Part shown: piece after piece, positions 7,430-12,639 of the stretch
Layout of the letters: each line of letters begins with the position of its first letter
Position numbering within the stretch: the stretch's first letter is position 1
Source of the DNA: an uncultured Actinomyces sp.
GTDB taxonomy: Bacteria; Actinomycetota; Actinomycetes; Actinomycetales; Actinomycetaceae
Assembly: GCA_900554605.1 (NCBI GenBank)
Contig: USHU01000014.1
Location: 1-12,639 of the forward strand
DNA length: 12,639 nt
Direction: 5' to 3'
Program-made: the position numbers and the translations under genes
Notes under the pieces: model-generated
Database searches by the model: none
What the model was told of the DNA's origin: nothing
The model's input: only the letters and a program-made list of their open reading frames with translations

Positions 7430-8975
7430 TTATGTTGACCAGCTTTCCCCTCCTAGTGTGACACGTTCAAGGGGCCTCGACGTCGTGAAGCGCCGGAGGC
7501 GAGCAGCAGCAATAAGAGCAATGCTAATTCCCGCACCCACAGCAAAGATTCCGGTGTTATTTCCAAGCGAGACTCGAGCTCCAGGTAGGGAAGAAAAGAA
7601 CCTCGCAACAGCTGAGATCCACGCTGTTCCCCATGAGGCAATCCAGGAACAGACAAAACCAAGAGGCGCGTATAGCTGCGCCCCAAGAGCAGCAGCGAAA
7701 GACGCAATGGTTACCGGAGTGACAAATGGCGAGATCAGAATTTGTGCTGGGATCGACCACAGCCCAATCCATGAATTCATGGAGATCATGACGGGGAGCG
7801 TGGCAAGTTGCGCTCCAAGTGGGATCGCCAGCAATGCACTCATTCGGGGGATCCACGCGTTTTCCGTAGCTGCCCCAATTTTTTCTCCCTCATGTGAAAT
7901 CCACCGGGCGGGGACACTGACTCCCCAGGTAGCAAGGACAGAGAGATAGAAACCAAGTGAACACGCATCGAAGGGAGAAAGGAGACAAACCACTATCACG
8001 ACGGCGCTCAAGGATGAATATATCCCTCCTTCACCACATTCCCCCAAAGGCAATGAGACTGACCCCGAATGAGCGTAGAACCGAGGCTTGGGGGCCGACC
8101 AGTGCGACAAAGAGAAGAAGAACCGCCAGTTGCACGACGAGTTTCCATTGTTTTTTGCGCGGCGATAGAAGGCCGATAGTCATCAAGAGGATCGACATGT
8201 GTGCACCGGAGACAGCTGTGAGATGGGCGAAAGAGACGGTTTTCATGTCGTTGCGCATCCGGGCACTGGCTTGATGATCATCTCCAAGAGACATGCCTGG
8301 AACTAAAGCTCGAGCATGCTGTGGAAGAGAAGAAACAACTCTTTCGAGGTTGCCGCAAAATGCTCGTGAGAATTGTGACCATCGATCTGTTGATGGCAGG
8401 AGTTCCCATTTCTTGACGCGAATAGACCCGACGTTGGGAATGCTATGGGACCAGGTGAGATCGAGCTTCCCATCGAGCGCGATAACATCCCCGCGTCGAA
8501 GGTGACTAAACTGAGAGGTTTCACTGGAGAGCAGGAATGTCATGGGCTGGCGCCCTTTAACGTACTGCGCCCTCGCGAAATAACGAGCACGCTGTTTCTT
8601 CTTCGTTTTGTATCCTTCATCTTGGGGAATGCTTTCTTTCACTTCGCTCACGAGCCGCGCGTGAAAGCCCTGCAAAGTCATCCCGTGCGCGCTGATCCGC
8701 GCGCTCTCTTCTTCCCAAGCAGCGGCCCGAGTTGTTGCGCTCCAAAAACACGCGGCACTTAGACACGCAATGACGCTCATCGTGGCAGCGCATTCGCTCC
8801 AACGCAGCAGCCATGCACGTCCAGGCCACCCCAATCCGCTGTAGGCGGTAAAGAGAATTGTCCCCGCTGTACTGGCCCAGCCAAGGACATAGCGACCGTT
8901 GAGGAATGCATAGGTTGACGACCACACTGCAAGTGCGATGGGAAGCAAGCGAATATCTACCGATCTTCGTATCAT
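7430..8975 (-). pseudogene. comEC: ComEC/Rec2 DNA-uptake channel, interrupted by a frameshift
   Basis: ComEC forms the membrane channel that carries single-stranded DNA into the cell during transformation. The gene is split into two frames. The 5' part (8975-8031) gives 314 residues: N-terminal membrane helices, an OB-fold-like DUF4131 region about 90-195, LVPGMSLGDD (225-234) and the core HLTAVSGAHMS (251-261), then VGPQASVLR (293-301), ending at a premature TGA (8033-8031). The 3' part, in the +1 frame, continues with SLSAVVIVVCLLSPF, GFYLSVLATWGV and LATLPVMISMNSW and reaches a stop at 7430. Joined, they give about 515 residues, the size of actinobacterial ComEC proteins that lack the C-terminal metallo-beta-lactamase domain. 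ATG 8975 is preferred over GTG 8981: it forms an ATGA overlap with the comEA stop and sits 7 bases after AGGGGG. The protein is presumably non-functional if the sequence is right. Confidence 0.92.
8031..8045 (-). other. Frameshift point in comEC
   Basis: Read on the minus strand, the frame runs TTT GGG GGA ATG TGG TGA; skipping one base anywhere here continues into the conserved second half. The G5 run at 8045-8041 is the most likely place for a one-base insertion. An AAGGAGG sequence follows the stop directly (minus strand, about 8031-8024), but the nearest in-frame start after it is a TTG about 13 bases on, too far for efficient reinitiation. Confidence 0.75.
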
Positions 8976-9709
8976 TGGCACGCCCCCTGACGAATCTTTT
9001 CAAGTATCGATGGGCCGATCCCCGGCACAGCATCAAGATCGTCGACACCGCTGATGGGATGAGATTGGCGATAGGCGATGATTCGATTGGCAAGGGAGGG
9101 CCCGACACCGTCGAGATTCTGTAGTCCGACAGCATCGGCGCTGGCGACATCGACGCACGTTCGAGGAGCATCTCCGTTTCCTTCTGCCTGAGAAGACTGC
9201 GCCTGTTTGAGTGAACGTACTTTGAGCTGTTCACCATCGACAAGGACTCGTGCAAGGTTGATGCTCTGCGTATCGGCGTCTTCGGTGAAACCACCAGCTT
9301 CTTCGATTGCATCCATGACTCGCGTTCCCTTGACGAGGCGTATTACTCCGGGGCGGCGGACTTCCCCCGTCACGTGGAGAACGATCTGGGGACCGTTGCT
9401 ATTCGATAGAACGCTGGCAGATGACGATGGCACAGAATGAGCTGAGGCGGATTCCTCAGCCACGGCCTCGTTGGTGGAGGGAGGATCGGGCGCGCTCCCT
9501 GATTCCCACGAACTCAACGCAATACCAAGCACTGCGAAAACTCCACAAACCGCAAGCACGACCGCAGCTGTTTTCCACTGCAGTTTCCAGCGCAAAGGAG
9601 AAGATGAAGATGGCCCACTGCCTTCTTCCTCATCAAGGTTTTGTGCTTCCTTGGAAAGCACCACCTGTTGAAGGCGACGTCTTCGGCGCATCGGCGTGTC
9701 AGTGTTCAT
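8972..9709 (-). CDS. comEA: ComEA, DNA-binding receptor of the competence machinery
   Basis: A 245-residue membrane-anchored protein that binds incoming double-stranded DNA and hands it to ComEC. Layout: basic cytosolic N-terminus (MRRRRRLQQ), one transmembrane helix (about 47-66), a Ser/Ala-rich linker (70-106), an SLBB domain (108-165: IVLHVTGEVRRPGVIRL, VMDAIEEAGGFT, INLARVLVDGEQL) and a C-terminal helix-hairpin-helix pair (LDGVGPSLANRII at 199-211 and VPGIGPSILEKI at 228-239). This SLBB plus HhH arrangement is typical of Gram-positive ComEA. Two cysteines, C185 and C244, bracket the HhH domain and could form an extracellular disulfide. The gene heads the comEA-comEC-holA operon and overlaps comEC by an ATGA. 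ATG 9709 is used; a second in-frame ATG at 9691 is possible. No strong ribosome site is visible before either. Confidence 0.94.
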   Translation of the reverse strand: MNTDTPMRRRRRLQQVVLSKEAQNLDEEEGSGPSSSSPLRWKLQWKTAAVVLAVCGVFAVLGIALSSWESGSAPDPPSTNEAVAEESASAHSVPSSSASVLSNSNGPQIVLHVTGEVRRPGVIRLVKGTRVMDAIEEAGGFTEDADTQSINLARVLVDGEQLKVRSLKQAQSSQAEGNGDAPRTCVDVASADAVGLQNLDGVGPSLANRIIAYRQSHPISGVDDLDAVPGIGPSILEKIRQGACQ

Positions 9710-9761
9710 TCATGCAGTGTGCTCGCATCGATCCACTCAGCGCTCCCCCGATGCCTCGATC

Positions 9762-9770
9762 TGTGGATGA
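9762..9770 (-). promoter_or_regulatory. Near-consensus DnaA box (8 of 9)
   Basis: TGTGGATGA on the plus strand equals TCATCCACA on the minus strand, one mismatch from the DnaA box TTATCCACA. It lies in the comEA-proC intergenic region, 28 bp from a perfect box in the same orientation. Alone it would be weak; the pairing makes it worth recording. Confidence 0.35.
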
Positions 9771-9789
9771 ATCGTCTGCACTCTGTTTC

Positions 9790-9798
9790 TGTGGATAA
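9790..9798 (-). promoter_or_regulatory. Perfect consensus DnaA box upstream of comEA
   Basis: TGTGGATAA on the plus strand, i.e. TTATCCACA on the minus strand, exactly the strong DnaA-binding 9-mer. It is 81 bp upstream of the comEA ATG and about 95 bp upstream of proC, so DnaA bound here could act on the comEA-comEC-holA operon, on proC, or simply titrate DnaA. The match is seen in the sequence; the function is inferred. Confidence 0.5.
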
Positions 9799-9825
9799 CT
9801 TTGCCGGACGCAGAATGAGACCTTG

Positions 9826-9856
9826 TTGCCATCAACACGTAAAGTGTGGTTAAAAT
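9826..9856 (+). promoter_or_regulatory. Candidate proC promoter with palindromic -10 region
   Basis: TTGCCA (9826-9831) and TAAAAT (9851-9856) are spaced 19 bases apart, a little long, predicting a start near 9863 and a leader of about 30 bases carrying AAGGA before the ATG. The -10 sits inside the palindrome GTTA-AAA-TAAC (9849-9859), preceded by ACAC-N5-GTGT (9835-9847), so a repressor could act here. Confidence 0.4.
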
Positions 9857-9893
9857 AACGCCAACATACACACCTTCTCACTCAAGGACTGTC

Positions 9894-10700
9894 ATGCGTA
9901 TCGGCTTCATCGGAACAGGTGCAATGGCTTCAGCTATTGCACGCGGTGCCGTGGCCGCTGGCTTCAGCGGCTCGGATCTGATGTTTGCTGATCGACACCA
10001 CCAGGCCGCCGAAGACTTGGCAGATGAACTGGGAGGCGTTGCACTCGCATCGAATCGCCAGGTCGCCGAGCAGAGCGACCTCTTGGTCCTTGCAGTGAAA
10101 CCGAATGTCCAGTCAGAGGTCATTCGCGAGATCCGCGAGATTGTTCTCTCTGCCAAGGACCTCTGCGTCGTCTCGATTGCTGCAGGTCGCACAAGCGACC
10201 AGATCTACACTGATTTCGGGGCCGCGGTTCCGCTGGTCCGCGTCATGCCCAACGTCAATGCGCAGATCGGTCAGTCCATGAGTGCCCTGTGCCCCATGGG
10301 GACAACGGATGAGCAGCTTGCTGCAGCACGCAAGCTCCTTGATTCGGTCGGCCAAACGGTCGTGCTCGATGAGAAGTACTTCCCTGTTTTTACAGCGATC
10401 GCTTCTTCCTCCCCTGCATGGATCTTCCGCATGATCGATGCGATGGCCGAGGCCGGCGTCAACCACGGCCTCACCAAGGCCGATTCGACGCGCATCGTCG
10501 CCCAAGCATTCTTGGGAAGCGCGCAGCTCATGCTCAACGGCCTCGACAATGGGCAAGTACCGGCAAACCTTATTGACCGGGTCTCTTCCCCGGGAGGAAC
10601 CACCATCGCTGGTCTCCTCGCCGCCCAAGATGCGGGGCTTTCTTCCGCGATTGTCGCGGCGGTCGACGCTGCTGTTGAGCGCGACCATCATCTTGGCTGA
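9894..10700 (+). CDS. proC: Pyrroline-5-carboxylate reductase
   Basis: A 268-residue enzyme that reduces L-1-pyrroline-5-carboxylate to L-proline with NAD(P)H, the last step of proline synthesis in the cytoplasm. The N-terminal Rossmann motif is GFIGTGAMASAIARG (4-18), followed by AVKP (67-70), RVMPN (116-120), a family-typical SSSPAWIFRMIDAMAEAGVNHGL stretch, and the C-terminal family signature SPGGTT (232-237). Length is that of the family. ATG 9894 is chosen over the longer open frame from 9846 because it begins directly at the Rossmann strand and has AAGGA 5-6 bases upstream. It is divergent from comEA and is followed by hairpins, so it is probably transcribed alone. No feedback or regulatory domain is present. 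Confidence 0.98.
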   Translation: MRIGFIGTGAMASAIARGAVAAGFSGSDLMFADRHHQAAEDLADELGGVALASNRQVAEQSDLLVLAVKPNVQSEVIREIREIVLSAKDLCVVSIAAGRTSDQIYTDFGAAVPLVRVMPNVNAQIGQSMSALCPMGTTDEQLAAARKLLDSVGQTVVLDEKYFPVFTAIASSSPAWIFRMIDAMAEAGVNHGLTKADSTRIVAQAFLGSAQLMLNGLDNGQVPANLIDRVSSPGGTTIAGLLAAQDAGLSSAIVAAVDAAVERDHHLG

Positions 10701-10762
10701 CGTCGTCACGAGACGCCGTCAGGATAATCCTCCGCGCCCGCGAAGATTCATCGGAGCTTTTT
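10697..10762 (+). terminator. Hairpins and T-run after proC
   Basis: A first hairpin, CTGACG (10697-10702) with CGTCAG (10717-10722), overlaps the proC stop. A second pairs CTCCG (10730-10734) with CGGAG (10752-10756), with a GCG-rich inner part, and is followed after one C by T5 (10758-10762). The second is a plausible intrinsic terminator with a short stem. Confidence 0.45.
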
Positions 10763-10818
10763 CACTTAAGCTCGCGCATCCCGTTTCTAACTTCGCACCC
10801 GACTGAAGCTTTTGCTCC

Positions 10819-10827
10819 TTATCCACA
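10819..10827 (+). promoter_or_regulatory. Perfect consensus DnaA box upstream of the antiporter gene
   Basis: TTATCCACA on the plus strand, 33 bp before the ATG at 10861 and downstream of the proC terminator. It is the second exact DnaA 9-mer in the window and also intergenic. At this distance it would lie near the -35 region of a promoter for the transporter, which could make it a DnaA-responsive site; this is inference. Confidence 0.5.
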
Positions 10828-10860
10828 TCAGTTTTTCACACACAATTTCTTGGAATAGTC

Positions 10861-12222
10861 ATGCTTTTGTTGAATGCAGTCGTCCTCTCGGTGATCGTCA
10901 TGCTGGCTCTGAGCCTTGCCCGAGTGCACGTCGTAATCTCTCTCTTTGTCGCTTCTGTTGTCGCTGGCCTCGTCGCTGGAATGGGAATCTCTGGCACGAT
11001 GGTCGCTTTCCAAACCGGCCTCGCAGGAGGCGCGAAAATTGCCCTTTCCTACGCCCTGCTCGGCGCTTTTGCTATGGCCGTTGCCCACTCGGGGCTTCCG
11101 GCCCTGCTTGCGCGTGCAATCGTTAACCGCATGCGCAACGCAGATGCAGCGAGCTCCGTGCGCGTTGCGCGCGGCGCCAAATGGGGAATCGTTGGCGGCG
11201 TCCTCGTCATGGGCGTGATGAGCCAGAACTTGATCCCCATTCACATCGCCTTCATTCCGCTCCTTGTCCCACCGCTCATTGGCGTGATGAACGAGCTCAA
11301 GATGGACCGCCGCCTGATTGCCTGTGCAATTACCTTCGGTATCGTCACCGCCTATATGTTCTTCCCCATCGGCTTCGGGCGAATCTTCTTGCACGACATT
11401 CTCTACAAGAACATCATCGCTGCCGGCATGGATGTGTCTTCTGTCAACCCCATGGCAGCAATGGCAATTCCCGCGGCTTCAATGGCAATCGGTTGTGCGA
11501 TCGCACTTCTCTTCACCTACCGAAAGCCGCGCACCTACGAACAGCGTGACTCCTCCTTCGCTTCTTCTGAAGACAAGCCGATTGACATGAAGAAGGTCTT
11601 GGCCGCAGTAGCCGCCCTCATCGTGTGCTTCGTCATTCAGACCGTGCTCACGCGAATGGATTCTGAGGCCGATCCGCTGCTCGTTGGCTCTTTGGTGGGG
11701 CTGTGCATGATGCTCTTCATGCGAGTCGTCCCTTGGCAGCAGGCCGACGATGTCTTCAGTGGCGGCATGAAGATGATGAGCCTCATCGGCTTGATCATGA
11801 TCACGGCACAGGGATACGCCTCAGTCCTCAACGAATCGGGCCAGATTAAGCCTTTGGTTGATGGAACCGCAGAGCTCTTCAACGGTTCAAAGGTCCTCGC
11901 GGCAATCATCATGCTCTTGGTTGGCCTTGTCATCACCATGGGTATCGGCTCGTCCTTCTCGACCCTGCCGATCATCTCTGCGATCTACGTCCCTCTATGT
12001 CTCACGCTGGGCTTCTCCCCCATGGCGACGGTGGCGATCATCGGCACCGCTGGAGCGCTGGGTGACGCAGGTTCACCGGCCTCGGATTCGACGCTCGGCC
12101 CGACAGCGGGACTCAACGTCGATGGTCAGCACGACCACATGCGGGACACGGTGATCCCCACCTTCTTGCACTACAACGTTCCGCTCTTAATCGGCGGATT
12201 GATTGCTGCAATGGTCCTCTGA
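10861..12222 (+). CDS. Na+/H+ antiporter family (NhaC-like) membrane transporter
   Basis: A 453-residue carrier with about 11-12 hydrophobic segments, matching the Na+/H+ antiporter family with the N-terminal Na_H_antiport_2-type domain (LLNAVVLSVIVMLALSLARV, then GGAKIALSYALLGAFAMAVAHSGLP). Further family-type stretches are SQNLIPIHIAFIPLLVPPLIG near 121-141, FPIGFGRIFL near 168, GIGSSFSTLPIISAIYVPL near 361 and GDAGSPASDSTLGPTAG near 401. The two re-entrant-like G/S/P segments suggest two repeated halves. Bacillus YuiF, a relative, is linked to amino acid (histidine) uptake, so the substrate may be an amino acid rather than only Na+ and H+. ATG 10861 has a weak TTGGAA ribosome site. A hydrophilic loop with ASSEDKPIDMKK near 231-244 joins the halves. 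It is preceded by a DnaA box and followed by a strong hairpin, so it is probably monocistronic. Confidence 0.88.
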   Translation: MLLLNAVVLSVIVMLALSLARVHVVISLFVASVVAGLVAGMGISGTMVAFQTGLAGGAKIALSYALLGAFAMAVAHSGLPALLARAIVNRMRNADAASSVRVARGAKWGIVGGVLVMGVMSQNLIPIHIAFIPLLVPPLIGVMNELKMDRRLIACAITFGIVTAYMFFPIGFGRIFLHDILYKNIIAAGMDVSSVNPMAAMAIPAASMAIGCAIALLFTYRKPRTYEQRDSSFASSEDKPIDMKKVLAAVAALIVCFVIQTVLTRMDSEADPLLVGSLVGLCMMLFMRVVPWQQADDVFSGGMKMMSLIGLIMITAQGYASVLNESGQIKPLVDGTAELFNGSKVLAAIIMLLVGLVITMGIGSSFSTLPIISAIYVPLCLTLGFSPMATVAIIGTAGALGDAGSPASDSTLGPTAGLNVDGQHDHMRDTVIPTFLHYNVPLLIGGLIAAMVL

Positions 12223-12242
12223 GCAGTTCACAATCCTCATTC

Positions 12243-12282
12243 CCGAGGCCGGGGCTGGGTGCGCGTCGCGTGCCGGCCTCGG
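12243..12282 (+). terminator. Strong GC-rich hairpin after the antiporter gene
   Basis: A perfect 10-bp stem pairs CCGAGGCCGG (12243-12252) with CCGGCCTCGG (12273-12282) around a 20-base loop, starting 21 bases after the stop codon. No T-run follows, but such I-shaped terminators are common in GC-rich actinobacteria. The right arm runs into three tandem GGCCTC units (12275-12292), so alternative pairings exist. Confidence 0.6.
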
Positions 12283-12292
12283 CCTCGGCCTC
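12275..12292 (+). repeat. Tandem hexamer (GGCCTC) x3
   Basis: Three perfect GGCCTC copies directly follow one another; the first is part of the right arm of the post-antiporter hairpin. Short and intergenic, so copy number could vary between strains by slippage. Confidence 0.5.
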
Positions 12293-12314
12293 TGTCGGGG
12301 ACACAGCGATCATC

Positions 12315-12341
12315 TGTTCATTCCCCCAGAACACATGAACA
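12315..12341. repeat. Inverted repeat TGTTCA-N15-TGAACA upstream of the MFS gene
   Basis: A perfect 6-bp inverted repeat (12315-12320 and 12336-12341), 52 bp before the MFS start. It overlaps further small symmetries: TGAA-CAA-TTCA (12336-12346) and CACAT with ATGTG (12332-12336 and 12353-12357). This could be an operator cluster for a sugar-responsive repressor, but chance cannot be excluded. Confidence 0.3.
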
Positions 12342-12392
12342 ATTCACCGAATATGTGCACGAGCAATGAAGAGGGGATGCACAATAGAGACC

Positions 12393-12639
12393 ATGACTCA
12401 TTCTTCAACGCCTCCTGCGCTGAGCAAAAAGGAACTCGACGATCTGACTCGAGACACTCCGGCTTCGGGGCCAAAGCGCTCCATCGCTTTCCTTGCAGGA
12501 GTCGCTACCTTCGGTTCCCTGCTCTTCGGATATGACACGGGAGTCATTGCCGGCGCACTCCCCTATATGTATATGCCTCGCAGCGCCGGAGGCCTTGGAA
12601 TTAATGAATTCCAAGAAGGCCTGGTCGGGGCATTTCTGG
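12393..12639 (+). CDS. MFS sugar porter family permease, 5' part (runs off the right edge)
   Basis: The first 82 codons of a major facilitator superfamily sugar porter, open at the window end. A hydrophilic cytosolic N-terminus (about 1-28) is followed by the first transmembrane helix IAFLAGVATFGSLLFGYDTGVIAGALPYM, whose GYDTGV (46-51) is the hallmark of proton-coupled sugar/inositol porters such as XylE, AraE and IolT. INEFQEGLVGAFL begins the second helix. The usual family length of about 450-480 residues implies that about 380 more residues lie to the right. ATG 12393 is used because the hydrophilic lead-in fits the family; the ribosome site is poor (GAGA 4 bases away, AGAGGGG about 16 bases away). 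The upstream 170 bp hold the antiporter hairpin and a possible operator. The sugar cannot be determined from this part. Confidence 0.92.
   Translation, partial: MTHSSTPPALSKKELDDLTRDTPASGPKRSIAFLAGVATFGSLLFGYDTGVIAGALPYMYMPRSAGGLGINEFQEGLVGAFL

Noticed and set aside
8024..8045. Programmed +1 frameshift in comEC
   Set aside because: No known slippery context: the AAGGAGG motif lies downstream of the stop rather than upstream, and comEC is not known to be recoded. A plain indel is simpler.
8617..9312. 231-codon open frame on the minus strand
   Set aside because: It is an alternative frame of comEA and comEC on the same strand; both real genes show conserved motifs through this stretch.
9762..10827. 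A chromosomal origin of replication
   Set aside because: Only two perfect DnaA boxes about 1 kb apart, with no AT-rich unwinding element and no dnaA, dnaN or related neighbours.
10828..11394. 188-codon open frame on the minus strand
   Set aside because: Antisense to the antiporter gene; its composition (rich in H, D, N and E) is that of a shadow of hydrophobic membrane codons.
1..12639. Mobile elements, CRISPR array, tRNA or riboswitch
   Set aside because: No transposase or integrase motifs, no regularly spaced repeats, no tRNA-like cloverleaf and no long conserved leader were seen; every gene is a core or common accessory actinobacterial gene.

Overview
The window reads as ordinary chromosome from a mid-GC actinobacterium, most likely of the Actinomyces/Schaalia type. 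This is inferred from protein style, from the rhomboid-like plus DUF2156 lipid aminoacyltransferase, from the comEA-comEC-holA operon with a ComEC that lacks the metallo-beta-lactamase tail, and from base composition that looks mid-to-upper 50s % GC by eye. Genes are densely packed. I see no insertion sequence, phage gene, CRISPR array, tRNA or rRNA, and no gene-free stretch reaches 300 bases.

Left part (1-1784): the 5' end of typA/bipA (minus strand, running off the left edge) is divergent from a D-hexose-6-phosphate mutarotase-like gene (plus strand). Middle-left (1822-6419) is a lipid-related block. A two-gene minus-strand operon encodes a large membrane protein, with a degenerate rhomboid-like N-terminal half and a C-terminal DUF2156 aminoacyl-tRNA:phosphatidylglycerol aminoacyltransferase domain, overlapping by 8 bp with a membrane-anchored alpha/beta-hydrolase esterase. 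Divergent from it is a PlsC-like acyltransferase. Together they suggest making, aminoacylating and possibly de-aminoacylating membrane phospholipids.

Middle-right (6423-9709): the minus-strand operon comEA-comEC-holA links DNA uptake to the replicase clamp-loader delta subunit. comEC is broken by a single-base frameshift next to a G5 run, so DNA uptake is probably lost in this strain unless the shift is a sequencing error. holA may keep its own promoter.

Right part (9894-12639): proC (last step of proline synthesis), a NhaC-like Na+/H+ antiporter-family carrier and the start of a sugar-porter MFS permease all lie on the plus strand, separated by hairpins. Two perfect consensus DnaA boxes (TTATCCACA) lie in the two intergenic regions flanking proC, one of them in the shared upstream region of comEA-comEC-holA. 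With the comEC frameshift and the aminoacyl-lipid synthase/esterase pair, these are the observations most worth a second look. I found nothing that clearly amounts to an undescribed system.
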